In this document: piece by piece, positions 28,023 to 40,805 of the stretch
Layout: each line of letters begins with the position of its first letter
Position numbering within the stretch: position 1 is the stretch's first letter
Assembly: GCF_001281385.1 (NCBI RefSeq)
Contig: NZ_CP006911.1
Span: 558,001 to 622,000 of the forward strand
Source: Candidatus Pseudothioglobus singularis PS1
GTDB taxonomy: Bacteria; Pseudomonadota; Gammaproteobacteria; PS1; Pseudothioglobaceae
DNA length: 64,000 bases
Direction of reading: 5' to 3'
Notes under the pieces: model-generated
Databases searched by the model: none
What the model saw: the letters and a program-made list of their open reading frames with translations, nothing else
Told to the model about the DNA's origin: nothing
Translations under genes and position numbers: made by a program

Positions 28023-28367
28023 ATGGCAAGAGTAACAGTAGAAGATTGTTTAGATAAGGTACAGAATAGATTTGAATTGGTTTTAGTGGCTGCTAAGCGC
28101 GCTCACCAATTAAATTCTGGTGGTTTTAGAACAACCTTAGACGTTGGAAAAGATAAACCAACTGTTTTGGCTTTAAGAGAAATTGAGGCTGGATTAATTA
28201 ATGCCTCAATTCTGACAGAAGAGTATGCAATTGAAGAAGAGCTTAACGCACAGGAAAAGCTTGCAGATCAAGCTAAGATGAGTGAAGTTAAAGAAGAGCT
28301 GTCAGAGGCTTCGCTCGATTCTGAGGTTGCGACTGATGATTTAGCTGTTAAAGATGAAGATGAATAA
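28023..28367 (+). CDS. rpoZ: RNA polymerase omega subunit
   Basis: A 114-residue omega subunit that helps assemble RNA polymerase and carries part of a ppGpp site in proteobacteria. [30 protein letters not shown] is diagnostic, followed by [13 protein letters not shown]. The C-terminal 35 residues are strongly acidic and longer than in E. coli. It stands without the usual spoT/gmk neighbours and is closed by a terminator. Confidence 0.97.
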   Translation: MARVTVEDCLDKVQNRFELVLVAAKRAHQLNSGGFRTTLDVGKDKPTVLALREIEAGLINASILTEEYAIEEELNAQEKLADQAKMSEVKEELSEASLDSEVATDDLAVKDEDE

Positions 28368-28390
28368 ACACCATTAAATTTTTTAAAGAA

Positions 28391-28419
28391 AAAATGACGC
28401 TCTTGCGTCATTTTTTTTT
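28391..28419 (+). terminator. Rho-independent terminator of rpoZ
   Basis: AAAATGACGC and GCGTCATTTT form a ten-base perfect stem around the loop TCTT, followed by a run of T. It begins 24 bases after the rpoZ stop. Confidence 0.93.
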
Positions 28420-28504
28420 GCTTGATTTATAGATATTTTTATATCATTCCAATCACTGACTTTGGTAACATGAATTTTTTAAGAAATATAACTCGAGGTT
28501 TTAA

Positions 28505-30421
28505 ATGAAATACCCAATCATGCAAAGTAATAGAAAGCCTTTAATTGATGCTCAAAAATATGAATCGATGTACGAACAGTCAATGTCTCAGCCTGATGAA
28601 TTTTGGGCAGATCAGGCAGATCAGTTTATTAGTTGGGATAAAAAGTGGGATAAAGTTTCTGATGTTGATTTTTCTAAAGGAAAAATTGCTTGGTTTGAGG
28701 GCGCCACTCTTAATGTTTCATATAACTGCCTTGATCGTCATCTTCCTGAAAGGGCAAATCAGGTAGCGATTATTTGGGAAGGGGATGATCCAGATTCAAG
28801 TCAGTCTGTCACTTACAAAGAGCTCCATGAAATGGTTTGTAAATTTTCAAATGGAATGAGAGATCTCGGTGTTGAGAAGGGTGATCGTATTTGCCTTTAT
28901 ATGCCAATGATTATTGAAGCAACCGTTGCAATGCTTGCATGTGCAAGGCTTGGAGCTATTCATTCTGTTGTTTTTGGTGGCTTCTCACCTGACGCTTTAA
29001 GAGATAGAATCCTTGATAGTGAATGCAAGATGGTTATTACTGCTGATGAAGGTGTTAGAGGAGGTAAATCTATACCACTTAAAGCCAATGTAGATATTGC
29101 AACAAAAGAGTGCGGTTGTGTTGAGCATATTGTAGTTGTTAAGAGGACTGGCAGTGATATAGGTTGGTCAGACAGAGATGTTTGGTACGATGAACTGGTC
29201 AAAGATGTATCGTCCAACTTCCCTTGTGAAATGTTTGATGCTGAAACGCCACTTTTTATTCTTTACACTTCAGGCTCAACTGGAAAGCCCAAAGGTGTTC
29301 TTCATACCTCTGGTGGCTACCTGCTTTATGCAGCAATGACTCATAAATATACTTTTGATTATCAAGAGGGGGATATATATTGGTGCACTGCTGATGTCGG
29401 CTGGGTAACGGGCCATTCGTACATTGTTTATGGGCCACTTGCTAATGGTGCAACCTCTTTGATGTTTGAGGGTATTCCAAATTATCCAGACGCCTCAAGA
29501 TTTTGGCAGGTCATTGATAAACACCAAGTTAACATTTTTTATACTGCTCCAACTGCGATTAGGGCTTTGATGGGTGCAGGAAATGAGCTCGTTCAAAAAA
29601 CTTCTAGATCTAGTTTAAAAATACTAGGAACTGTTGGAGAGCCAATCAACCCTGAAGCCTGGGAATGGTACTATAGTATTGTAGGTGAAGAGAGATGCCC
29701 TGTTGTAGACACCTGGTGGCAAACTGAAACAGGCGGCCACATGATTACACCAATGCCATTTGCCACTGAATTAAAGCCTGGCTCTGCAACCAAACCTTTT
29801 TTTGGTGTTGAGCCTCAAGTTTTAACTGAGAGTGGTGAAGTGTTAGAAGGTGAAGCTTCAGGTGTTCTGGTTTTGGCGCGCTCATGGCCCGGTCAAATGA
29901 GGACGCTTTATAACAATCATGAGCGCTTTATGGAGGCTTATTTTTCAACGTATCCTGGGAAATATTTTGCTGGTGATGGCGTGAAGCGTGATGCCGATGG
30001 ATATTATTGGATTACTGGAAGGGTGGATGATGTCTTAAACATTTCTGGGCATCGTCTTGGAACCGCAGAAATTGAATCTGCACTAGTTCTTCATAGTAAT
30101 GTCAGTGAGGCTGCAGTTGTTGGAATGCCTCATGATATTAAGGGGCAAGGAATCTATGCTTACGTCTCTCTAATGAGTGGTATTGAGGGAACTGATGAGC
30201 TTAAAAAAGAACTAGTTGCACTTGTCAGAAAAGAGATTGGACCCATAGCTACTGTTGATAAAATTCAATTTGCACAGGGCCTTCCTAAAACAAGATCTGG
30301 AAAGATTATGAGACGAATTTTAAGAAAAATCGCAGAAGATGACTATAAAGAGTTGGGAGATACTTCAACGCTTGCGGAGCCTGGCGTAGTTGAGGATTTA
30401 ATTTCTAATAGAATACAATAG
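28505..30421 (+). CDS. acs: acetyl-CoA synthetase
   Basis: Activates acetate with ATP and CoA by way of acetyl-AMP. The 638-residue protein has the ANL-superfamily motifs: [11 protein letters not shown] (P-loop-like, near residue 255), TWWQTETGG, the hinge-region [13 protein letters not shown], and the acetylatable Lys in [11 protein letters not shown] at the end. The N-terminal EFWADQAD segment and the length are those of true Acs. The ATG has a CGAGG site 7 bases upstream. It fits a cell that scavenges acetate or recycles it. Confidence 0.95.
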   Translation: MKYPIMQSNRKPLIDAQKYESMYEQSMSQPDEFWADQADQFISWDKKWDKVSDVDFSKGKIAWFEGATLNVSYNCLDRHLPERANQVAIIWEGDDPDSSQSVTYKELHEMVCKFSNGMRDLGVEKGDRICLYMPMIIEATVAMLACARLGAIHSVVFGGFSPDALRDRILDSECKMVITADEGVRGGKSIPLKANVDIATKECGCVEHIVVVKRTGSDIGWSDRDVWYDELVKDVSSNFPCEMFDAETPLFILYTSGSTGKPKGVLHTSGGYLLYAAMTHKYTFDYQEGDIYWCTADVGWVTGHSYIVYGPLANGATSLMFEGIPNYPDASRFWQVIDKHQVNIFYTAPTAIRALMGAGNELVQKTSRSSLKILGTVGEPINPEAWEWYYSIVGEERCPVVDTWWQTETGGHMITPMPFATELKPGSATKPFFGVEPQVLTESGEVLEGEASGVLVLARSWPGQMRTLYNNHERFMEAYFSTYPGKYFAGDGVKRDADGYYWITGRVDDVLNISGHRLGTAEIESALVLHSNVSEAAVVGMPHDIKGQGIYAYVSLMSGIEGTDELKKELVALVRKEIGPIATVDKIQFAQGLPKTRSGKIMRRILRKIAEDDYKELGDTSTLAEPGVVEDLISNRIQ

Positions 30422-30446
30422 TCACCTAAAGTACCTAAGTAAAACG

Positions 30447-31328
30447 ATGAACGCACTTCTCTACTTTGTGGTGCTCTTGGCTTGGGGGTCATCATGGTTT
30501 GCCATTAGCTTTCAATTGGGAGATGTTGCGCCCCAGGTTTCAATAGTTTGGCGATTTTTGCTTGCCTCGATAATTCTTTTCATTTGGTGTTATTTTAGAG
30601 GCCTCAAGCTCTCATTCCCATGGCGAGATCATCTAAGTTGGCTTTTGCTAGGTTTTTTTCTATTTTGTGTTAATTATATTTGTGCTTATTTTGGTACCTT
30701 TTATCTTGCTTCTGGTTTAATTTGCCTTATTTTTTCAACCCTTACCTTGTTTACTGTTTTCAACGGCTTTGTTTTTTTTAAAAAACCAATAAGGCTGCCT
30801 ATACTAATTGGAGCAGTGGTTGGTATAGCTGGGCTTTCAGTAATATTTTCAAATGAAATTAGTAGTACTGATTGGTCTCTTGAGTCAGGAGTTGTTAAGG
30901 GTTTTCTTTGGATGCTATTTGCAACTTTTTTTGCCTCAATTGGTATGCTTTTATCAGGCCAATTTCAGGCTCGTAAAATGCCATTAGTCCAAAGCAATGC
31001 TTTTAGTATGCTGTATGGCTCACTGATATTAGTATTTTATATAACTGTGAGTGATGTTAGCTTCAGCTTTAATACTAGTTATAGTTATGTTATATCACTA
31101 GTTTATCTAGCGCTAATTGCATCTGTTATTGGTTTTGGATTTTATTTAAAGCTTGTTGGAAATATTGGGGCAGACAAGGCTTCATATGTGAATATTTTTA
31201 CACCAACCATCGCGCTTCTTCTGTCCACTTTATTTGAAAATTATGAGTGGAGCTGGATAGGTTTAATAGGTGTATTATTAATTATTATTGGTAATATAAT
31301 CGTTCTTTATGCAAAGCCAGCCAACTAG
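30447..31328 (+). CDS. EamA/DMT-family transporter
   Basis: A 293-residue ten-helix transporter. It starts MNALLYFVVLLAWGSSWFAI, the standard EamA opening, with the second repeat from about residue 150 (GFLWMLFATFFASIGMLL) and the end SWIGLIGVLLIIIGNIIVLY. The substrate is unknown. It lies 25 bases after acs and 33 before a nitroreductase, perhaps one transcript. It is not closely similar to the EamA protein at 25771, so it is not a recent duplicate. Confidence 0.87.
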   Translation: MNALLYFVVLLAWGSSWFAISFQLGDVAPQVSIVWRFLLASIILFIWCYFRGLKLSFPWRDHLSWLLLGFFLFCVNYICAYFGTFYLASGLICLIFSTLTLFTVFNGFVFFKKPIRLPILIGAVVGIAGLSVIFSNEISSTDWSLESGVVKGFLWMLFATFFASIGMLLSGQFQARKMPLVQSNAFSMLYGSLILVFYITVSDVSFSFNTSYSYVISLVYLALIASVIGFGFYLKLVGNIGADKASYVNIFTPTIALLLSTLFENYEWSWIGLIGVLLIIIGNIIVLYAKPAN

Positions 31329-31361
31329 ATGTATTGCTAAAGAAACTAAAGGGAGTATCTG

Positions 31362-32027
31362 ATGGATTTAAAAACTACTTTAATGGAGCGAAAATCGACA
31401 AGGGCTTTCTTAGACAAAGAAGTGTCCATGGATACAATAAATGAAATCATTGAGCAGTCAAAAACAGCACCTTCTGGAGTCAATACACAGCCCTGGCAGG
31501 TTGCAGTCATAAAGGGCGAGAGTAAAAATAACCTCTGTAATAAGTTTGAGAAGGCTTTTAGAGGCGGAGTAAAAGGCGCTATGGACTATAAGTATTATCC
31601 AGTTGAGTGGCTTGATGAATATAAACAAAGAAGGAAGGAATGTGGTTTGATGCTCTACTCAACCTTAAATATAAGTCGAGAAGATAAAGAAAGACAGCTT
31701 GATCAGTGGGCACTTAATTATCAAGCCTTTAATGCGCCTGTTATTCTTCTATTTTTTATTGATAGATCAATGGAGAAAGGCTCTTTTATGGATTATGGAA
31801 TGTTTATTCAATCGATTATGCTCTCAGCTGTCGAAAAAGGATTGGCAACTTGTCCTCAGGCGGCTTTGGGAGAGTATCCTGATATTGTTCGTCAAGAATT
31901 TCCAGAGTATAAGGATAAAATGGTACTTTGCGGTTTAGCTTTGGGCTATGAAGATAAGGATCAAATCGTTAACTCATATAGAACACCAAGGGAAGATATA
32001 GGTTGTTTTGTAAGGTACTATAACTAG
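31362..32027 (+). CDS. nitroreductase family protein
   Basis: A 221-residue FMN-dependent oxidoreductase. The N-terminal MERKSTRAFLDKEVS and the FMN-contact segment APSGVNTQPWQVAVIKG are typical, with GLATCPQAALGEYPDIV for the second FMN contact. The family reduces nitro compounds, quinones or flavins using NAD(P)H. The natural substrate here is unknown. The preceding AAAGGGAG ribosome site supports the ATG at 31362. Confidence 0.88.
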   Translation: MDLKTTLMERKSTRAFLDKEVSMDTINEIIEQSKTAPSGVNTQPWQVAVIKGESKNNLCNKFEKAFRGGVKGAMDYKYYPVEWLDEYKQRRKECGLMLYSTLNISREDKERQLDQWALNYQAFNAPVILLFFIDRSMEKGSFMDYGMFIQSIMLSAVEKGLATCPQAALGEYPDIVRQEFPEYKDKMVLCGLALGYEDKDQIVNSYRTPREDIGCFVRYYN

Positions 32028-32038
32028 AATAAATAGAT

Positions 32039-32491
32039 TTATTTTTCAGCCTGCACTTTTGCAAGCTCAAGCTCAAATTGACTTAGCTCAAGCTCGATGA
32101 GGGCATTTGAAAGCTCTTCCGTTAATAATTTAATTTGATTATCATTTGCAATTACAAAAGATTCGCTTTGACTAAGTTCAGACTGAAGTTGGTTATTTTG
32201 AGTTCTAATTAAATTCATCTCAGCTTCAAGCACTTGAACCTTGCTAGATGAAAGATTAAGTTTTTTACTCGATGAGTTCAGCAAGTTAAGGGATTCTACT
32301 AATTGATTATCTAAATCATTCAATTGCGTTTGCAAACTTACAAGATCTAATTTGTATTGTTCAATCTCTTCAGAGTTGTCAATGGAGATAATGATAGGAT
32401 CAGGAGTCTTCATATTAAATTGTGAATAAGAATGCCCTATAAAAAAAACAACCACAGTTGATATCAAATAGAAGGCAATTTTTTGGTCCAT
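32039..32491 (-). CDS. membrane-anchored coiled-coil protein
   Basis: A 150-residue protein. Residues 5-22 form one hydrophobic anchor (IAFYLISTVVVFFIGHSY); the rest is a long heptad-rich helix (LVSLQTQLNDLDNQLVESLN to the end), rich in Leu, Gln and Ser. It would hang from the inner membrane as an elongated rod. No family was recognised, although the shape resembles small cell-division or stalk proteins. It is co-oriented with hemB and lies 27 bases after it. Confidence 0.65.
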   Translation of the reverse strand: MDQKIAFYLISTVVVFFIGHSYSQFNMKTPDPIIISIDNSEEIEQYKLDLVSLQTQLNDLDNQLVESLNLLNSSSKKLNLSSSKVQVLEAEMNLIRTQNNQLQSELSQSESFVIANDNQIKLLTEELSNALIELELSQFELELAKVQAEK

Positions 32492-32518
32492 TTTTATCTA
32501 TCTTATAATAAAAGTTTA

Positions 32519-35418
<2,900 letters not shown>

Positions 35419-35430
35419 AGCTAGTTAGAG

Positions 35431-36690
35431 TTAAATTTTGATCAGCGGCGTAATGACTTCAAGAATCTTATTAACTGCGCCGCGATTTTGATCGAAGGTT
35501 TTTTTGGCATTAACACCAAGTTGCTCTCTTCTTTGATCACTTTTAAGTAGCTCAGAAATTGTGCTCATCAATTCATCAGCATTTGCGACTTGGATTGCGG
35601 CATCACTCATTAATAGTTTTTTTGAGATTTCTTCGAAGTTAAATACGCTAGGACCAAAAATAATTGGTTTTGATAAGGATGCAGCTTCAAGCATGTTTTG
35701 GCAGCCATTATCAGAAAGACTTCCTCCAATAAACGCAAGGTCGCAGACAGAGTAATATGACATCATCTCACCCATAGTATCACCAATTAAAATATCAGTA
35801 TCTTTAGAACATTCTAATGCTGTAGATCTTCTTTCAACCTTAAGCCCACCTACTTTTGCAAGCTTAAAAACCTCATTGAACCTCTCAGGATGTCTTGGAA
35901 TAATAATTAAAAGAGAGTTAATATTATCTGCAGAATTGATATAACTTTTAATGATTTGTTTTTCTTCACCTTCACGAGTACTGGCAAAAACAGTTATTTT
36001 CCTCTCTCCAATTATTTTTTTTAAAGTTTTGATAGACTTATCGTCAATTATATTGTCACTATCAAACTTTAAACTGCCAGTTGTAATCATCTTATCTTGA
36101 TTCGCTCCAAGTGATATGAGTCGATCAGATGAAAATGAATTTTGGGCGCAAATCAAACTTAGGCTGTTTAAAGACACCTTGACTAATTTTGCTGAATACT
36201 TGTCATATCTTTGAAATGACTTATCTGATAAACGCGCATTGATGAGTGCTGATGGAATATTTTTCTTTTTAAGTGTATTTATTAAGTTTGGCCAAATTTC
36301 AGTCTCAAGAAGGATGCAGATCTCCGGGTTTATTTTTCGAATAAATGATTCTAATATAAAGGGAATATCAAAAGGGAAAAAACAGTGTTTAACGTTATTT
36401 TTATAGTGATTATTAACTGCATTAAAACCTGTAATTGTTGTAGTTGAAATAACAATCTGATGATTTGGATATTGACTCATAAGCTTTTCAATTAGAGGCT
36501 TAGAGGCATTAAACTCTCCAACAGAAACGCAGTGAGTCCAAATCACTCTTCCAGTTATTTTCTCAACGATGCCGAATTGATTTTTTAGTTTTCTTGTCCA
36601 AGATGCATCGTGAGTATCTTTTATGAGAAGCCTAAAGATAGCAAATGGAATACTAAAATAAAACACCAATGAATATAGAAATCTATTCAT
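35431..36690 (-). CDS. waaA: 3-deoxy-D-manno-octulosonic acid transferase WaaA
   Basis: Transfers Kdo from CMP-Kdo to lipid A precursor in lipopolysaccharide core synthesis at the inner membrane. The 419-residue GT30 enzyme has an N-terminal membrane anchor (FLYSLVFYFSIPFAIFRLLI), the VSVGEFNASKPLIEKL catalytic region and the sugar-nucleotide loop GDTMGEMMSYY...FIGGSL. Starting at the ATG 36690 gives the usual length; a TTG four codons upstream is possible but has no support. It confirms a Gram-negative envelope. Confidence 0.94.
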   Translation of the reverse strand: MNRFLYSLVFYFSIPFAIFRLLIKDTHDASWTRKLKNQFGIVEKITGRVIWTHCVSVGEFNASKPLIEKLMSQYPNHQIVISTTTITGFNAVNNHYKNNVKHCFFPFDIPFILESFIRKINPEICILLETEIWPNLINTLKKKNIPSALINARLSDKSFQRYDKYSAKLVKVSLNSLSLICAQNSFSSDRLISLGANQDKMITTGSLKFDSDNIIDDKSIKTLKKIIGERKITVFASTREGEEKQIIKSYINSADNINSLLIIIPRHPERFNEVFKLAKVGGLKVERRSTALECSKDTDILIGDTMGEMMSYYSVCDLAFIGGSLSDNGCQNMLEAASLSKPIIFGPSVFNFEEISKKLLMSDAAIQVANADELMSTISELLKSDQRREQLGVNAKKTFDQNRGAVNKILEVITPLIKI

Positions 36691-36937
36691 AGGCAGGGTC
36701 AATTAAATGTTTAAGGGAAAAAATGATCATATGGTTTATCTAGGCACTCAAGATTCAAAGTTTTGATAAAGTCTTAATCAAGTTCGATTCTCTTCTAGAG
36801 GGCTTATGATAGGAAAAAAGGTATAATAGTTGCAAGATATTATAGCTTTATCATTTAACTTTCATTACATCTATTTCATTTAGACTGATTCTTAATTATG
36901 ATCTTAGCTGTTAATTTATTATTTATTTAAAAAAATT

Positions 36938-37954
36938 ATGAAATTTGTAGACTCTGCAAGCGTTGTCGTTGAGGCTGGAAAAGGTGGGGCAGGCTGCCTA
37001 AGTTTTCGTCGCGAGAAATATATTCCAGATGGTGGACCCGATGGTGGAGACGGCGGTGATGGAGGAAATGTCTACTTTCAAGGTCAAGAGGGTTTAAATA
37101 CGTTAAGTGAATTCAGATACAATCGACTTTATCGAGCAAAGAATGGAATGCCAGGAATGGGCAGTGATCGAAGAGGAAAGTCTGCCGATGACTTGTATGT
37201 CGAGGTTCCACTAGGCACCAAAATCATCGACCTTTCTACAGATGAGGTCATTGGTGAAATAACACTCCACAAGCAAAATTTACTTGTTGCAAAGGGGGGG
37301 TTTCATGGATTAGGTAACGCAAGATTCAAGTCATCAATCAATCGAGCTCCCAGACAAACTTCTCCAGGGACTCCAGGAGAATCCAGGGAGGTTGCATTAG
37401 AGTTAAATATAATGGCTGATGTTGGACTTTTAGGAATGCCAAATGCAGGTAAATCATCTTTGATTAGACAAATCTCGGGTGCTCGTCCAAAAGTTGCTGA
37501 ATACCCCTTCACTACACTTCATCCTAGTCTTGGTGTTGTCAAAGCAGGAAATAATCACTTTGTCATGGCGGATATTCCCGGCCTTCTTGAAAAAGCGAGT
37601 GAGGGTGTTGGACTTGGATTTGAGTTTCTTAAGCATCTGTCAAGAGCCAGAGCGCTTCTTCATGTCGTTGATATATTGCCATTTGATGGTTCAGATCCAG
37701 TTAAAAATTATTTAACGATTGAATCTGAATTAAAAAAGTTTGATGATGAACTCTTCAACAAATCTAGGATTGTTGCAATTAATAAAATCGACTTAATTGA
37801 AGAAAGTGAAAGAGACAAGGTCATTAAGGGTTTTCTGAAAAAAATCAAATACAAAGGAATTGTGTTTAACATATCAGCACTAAATGGTTTAGGCTGTAAA
37901 TCCTTAATTTTTGGTTTGTATGATTTAATAGAGCAAAAAAATGAAGAAGAATAA
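36938..37954 (+). CDS. obgE: Obg-family GTPase
   Basis: An essential GTPase of ribosome assembly and stress response, 338 residues. The N-terminal Obg fold is Gly-rich (DGGPDGGDGGDGGN), then the G domain: G1 GMPNAGKSS, G2 FTTL, G3 DIPGLLE, G4 NKID and G5 SALNG. It lacks a long C-terminal extension. Normally it follows rplU-rpmA; here a 247-base non-coding stretch lies upstream, AT-rich with a TATAAT at 36822 but no clear -35 box. It overlaps proB by 14 bases. Confidence 0.97.
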   Translation: MKFVDSASVVVEAGKGGAGCLSFRREKYIPDGGPDGGDGGDGGNVYFQGQEGLNTLSEFRYNRLYRAKNGMPGMGSDRRGKSADDLYVEVPLGTKIIDLSTDEVIGEITLHKQNLLVAKGGFHGLGNARFKSSINRAPRQTSPGTPGESREVALELNIMADVGLLGMPNAGKSSLIRQISGARPKVAEYPFTTLHPSLGVVKAGNNHFVMADIPGLLEKASEGVGLGFEFLKHLSRARALLHVVDILPFDGSDPVKNYLTIESELKKFDDELFNKSRIVAINKIDLIEESERDKVIKGFLKKIKYKGIVFNISALNGLGCKSLIFGLYDLIEQKNEEE

Positions 37955-38714
37955 GTGTTGGGTCGTTAAGATTGGGTCTGCCCTTCTTACTAACAATGGA
38001 GAAGGAATTGACAAACAATTAATCTCCCAATGGGTAGAGCAGATTGTGAGTCTTCAAGCTCATAACATTGATGTTGTGTTGGTTTCGAGTGGATCTATTG
38101 TTGAAGGAATGAAACGATTGGGATGGAATGAGAAGCCAAGTGATATCCACAAACTTCAGGCTGCTGCTGCAGTTGGTCAAATGGGATTGGTGCAAGCTTA
38201 CGAGTCATTATTTGCAAAATACAATGTCCAAACTGCTCAAGTCCTTCTAACGCGTGATAATCTTATCAATTCTAAGCATTTCGAAAATATATCAGCAACA
38301 CTAGCCAACTTGCTTGATTTTGGAATTGTACCTGTCATCAATGAAAATGATACAGTCGCCACTGAGGAGATTAAGTTTGGAGACAACGACACTTTAGCTG
38401 CTCTTGTAGCCAATTTTTTAAATGCAGAAAGATTAGTAATATTGACTGATCAGCATGGTGTTTTTGATGCTGATCCTCGAAAAAATGTCAATGCAAATTT
38501 GATAGACAAAATTCACTTTAATGATGAAAAATTAGAGCGAGTAGCTGGAAAAACAGGAGGCGCTCTGGGCTCTGGCGGTATGTACTCAAAAGTCATGGCT
38601 GCTAAGCAGGCCGCAGAGTCATATACAATCTCGAATATTGCTTGGGGGCGCGAGAAAGAGGTGCTAACTAGGATTTATCAAGGTGAATATATAGGGACCT
38701 TAATTCATTGTTAG
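37941..38714 (+). CDS. proB: glutamate 5-kinase, short form without PUA domain
   Basis: First step of proline synthesis, phosphorylating glutamate. The 257 residues cover only the amino-acid-kinase domain (VVKIGSALLTN at the start, SSGSIVEGMKRLGW, GDNDTLAALVANFLNAERLVILTD, GTGGM-type end GALGSGGMYSK). The C-terminal PUA domain of the 367-residue E. coli enzyme is absent; the frame stops right after the kinase domain. Kinase-only forms exist in other bacteria and are active. It starts inside the obgE end and its stop overlaps folK. Confidence 0.94.
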   Translation: MKKNKCWVVKIGSALLTNNGEGIDKQLISQWVEQIVSLQAHNIDVVLVSSGSIVEGMKRLGWNEKPSDIHKLQAAAAVGQMGLVQAYESLFAKYNVQTAQVLLTRDNLINSKHFENISATLANLLDFGIVPVINENDTVATEEIKFGDNDTLAALVANFLNAERLVILTDQHGVFDADPRKNVNANLIDKIHFNDEKLERVAGKTGGALGSGGMYSKVMAAKQAAESYTISNIAWGREKEVLTRIYQGEYIGTLIHC

Positions 38715-39181
38715 TATATATCGGTTTAGGCTCAAATTTAGAAAATCCAAAGGTTCAAATTGAAAAAGCACTTTCAGCATTAAATCTTTCTAATGAAGTC
38801 ACCGTGAATAAGGTTTCAAGTTTTTATGAATCAAAGCCTCTTTTAGATATGCCTGGACCAAATTATATCAATGCAGTTTGCAGTATTAAAACCTCACTGG
38901 ATGCAATTGATTTATTGGACGTCTGTCAAGGTATTGAAAATGATCAAAAGAGAGTAAGAGAGGTAAAATGGGGCTCAAGAACAATTGATTTAGATATACT
39001 CCTTTATGGGCAGCAAGTTATTTCAAGCGAAAGGTTATCTATTCCTCATCCTGAGATAACTAATAGGGCTTTTGTTTTGGTGCCAATGTACGAAATTGAT
39101 AAAGAGATTAAGGTTCCTATTTTAGGATCAATAAAAAAATTAATTGATAGAGTTAATACGCAAGATTTAAAAAAATTATGA
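38708..39181 (+). CDS. folK: 2-amino-4-hydroxy-6-hydroxymethyldihydropteridine pyrophosphokinase
   Basis: Transfers pyrophosphate to the pterin alcohol in folate synthesis. The 157-residue protein begins VYIGLGSNLENPKVQIEKAL, with FYESKPL, GSRTIDLDILLYG and the C-terminal IPHPEITNRAFVLVPMYEI, the HPPK signature. The best start is a TTG at 38708, overlapping the proB stop by seven bases; no ATG fits. The stop overlaps panB by four bases. Confidence 0.93.
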   Translation: MLVYIGLGSNLENPKVQIEKALSALNLSNEVTVNKVSSFYESKPLLDMPGPNYINAVCSIKTSLDAIDLLDVCQGIENDQKRVREVKWGSRTIDLDILLYGQQVISSERLSIPHPEITNRAFVLVPMYEIDKEIKVPILGSIKKLIDRVNTQDLKKL

Positions 39182-39960
39182 AGCACTCAGATTTAAGTCG
39201 TTATAAACAGAAAGGTGAAAAAATTACCTGTTTGACAGCTTATGATGCCTCAATGGCTAGTTTGATTGATAGTGCGGGTGTTGACACAATTTTGATTGGT
39301 GACTCACTGGGAATGGTAATTCAAGGCGCAGAAAATACGCGTTCAGTCTCAATGGAAGATATGATTTACCATACCTCTATTGTCTCAGGTGCTTGTAAAC
39401 AGTCATTGGTCATAGCGGATATGCCTTTTAATAGCTATGAGGATACTCAATCTGCCTTAAGCAATGCAAAAGCTTTAATAGATCATGGCGCTGAAATGAT
39501 TAAAATAGAGGGCGGTATTGAACATACTGAGGTCATTAAAGCATTGATATCTAATAATATCAATGTATGTGGTCATCTGGGTCTTCAGCCTCAGCTTGTC
39601 ATCGATTCAAGTGATTATAAAGTTCAAGGAAGAGATAAGAGCTCTGCGAAATTAATTATTGATAATGCAATGCTATTAGAGTCACTTGGGGTGAGTGTGT
39701 TGGTCCTTGAATGTGTTCCCAGCGATTTAGCAAAGGTTATTAGCGAGCAAATCAAAATACCAACAATTGGAATTGGTGCTGGAAGAGATTGTGATGGCCA
39801 AGTCCTTGTCAGCTATGATATGCTTGGAATTACTTCAGGGAGACAGCCAAGATTTGTTCGAAATTTTTTAAATTCTCAAGACTCTATTTCAGCTGCTGTA
39901 AAGTCGTATATCAAAGAGGTAAAGACGGGAACCTTTCCATCTGATAGTGAGAGCTATTAA
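39178..39960 (+). CDS. panB: ketopantoate hydroxymethyltransferase PanB
   Basis: Adds a hydroxymethyl group from methylene-THF to ketoisovalerate, first step of pantothenate synthesis. The 260 residues carry CLTAYDASMASLIDSAGVD, ILIGDSLGMVIQG, FNSYEDTQSAL, HLGLQPQ and the IGIGAGRDCDGQVLV metal-site end. It comes right after folK (ATGA overlap) and shares one base with panC. Confidence 0.97.
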   Translation: MKHSDLSRYKQKGEKITCLTAYDASMASLIDSAGVDTILIGDSLGMVIQGAENTRSVSMEDMIYHTSIVSGACKQSLVIADMPFNSYEDTQSALSNAKALIDHGAEMIKIEGGIEHTEVIKALISNNINVCGHLGLQPQLVIDSSDYKVQGRDKSSAKLIIDNAMLLESLGVSVLVLECVPSDLAKVISEQIKIPTIGIGAGRDCDGQVLVSYDMLGITSGRQPRFVRNFLNSQDSISAAVKSYIKEVKTGTFPSDSESY

Positions 39961-40805
39961 TGCAAATTTTCAAAACAACGACAGGTCTTAAGGGTTTTTT
40001 AGAGGATTGTCGGGATAATAACAAAAAAATTTCTCTAGTGCCTACAATGGGCGGGCTTCATGACGGTCATTTAAATTTAGTCAATAGAGCAAGAGCAATC
40101 TCTGATATTGTTGTTGTTAGTATTTTTGTTAATCCAACTCAGTTTGCTAGAGGAGAGGATTTCGAAGACTACCCCAATAATCTTTCTAGTGATCAAAAAA
40201 AACTAGAATCAAAAGGAGTTGACGTATTATTTCTTCCCTCTAAAGGGGAGATTTATCCTGATGGTTTGCATAATGAATACGAGGTTGGTGAAATCGGTCA
40301 AATACTGTGTGGTGCATTTAGACCAAGTCACTTTGACGGTGTTGCACAAGTTGTTCAGCGTTTTTTTGATATTGTTAAGCCTGATTATTCAGTTTTTGGT
40401 GAAAAGGACTATCAACAACTTTTGATTATTAAATCATTGGTTGATAAACTTAAATTGGATATTCTCATTGAGTCTGTAGAAACTCAGAGAGAGATCGATG
40501 GTTTGGCAATGAGCACAAGAAATCAATACCTAAGTCATGAAGATCGTAAAAAAGCTCCCAACTTTTATTTAAAACTTAATGCGCTAAAAAAGTCTATACT
40601 GGATGGGAATTCTATTGAAACATCAAGGTTGAGAGCGATTGATGATTTAGATGAGGAATTTGAGACGGAGTATTTAGAGGTTCTAGATGCGAATAACCTT
40701 ACACAAATCGAGACTAAAACCTCAAAAATTATTATAATATCTGCAATTAGATTTGGCGGAACGCGTCTAATAGACAATATTGTTTTTAGGAGAACGAATG
40801 TTTAG
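39960..40805 (+). CDS. panC: pantothenate synthetase PanC
   Basis: Joins pantoate and beta-alanine with ATP. The 281-residue enzyme shows PTMGGLHDGHLNLV (HIGH-like HDGH), IFVNPTQFARGEDFEDYP, and the KMSKS-like MSTRNQYLS. Its start codon shares one base with the panB stop (TAATG), and its tail overlaps the nfuA start by 8 bases. No panD was seen in this window, so beta-alanine must come from elsewhere. Confidence 0.97.
   Translation: MQIFKTTTGLKGFLEDCRDNNKKISLVPTMGGLHDGHLNLVNRARAISDIVVVSIFVNPTQFARGEDFEDYPNNLSSDQKKLESKGVDVLFLPSKGEIYPDGLHNEYEVGEIGQILCGAFRPSHFDGVAQVVQRFFDIVKPDYSVFGEKDYQQLLIIKSLVDKLKLDILIESVETQREIDGLAMSTRNQYLSHEDRKKAPNFYLKLNALKKSILDGNSIETSRLRAIDDLDEEFETEYLEVLDANNLTQIETKTSKIIIISAIRFGGTRLIDNIVFRRTNV

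Noticed and set aside
25771-31328. The two EamA genes as a recent duplication
   Set aside because: They differ in length and have no long shared segments when read side by side, so they are separate members of a large family.
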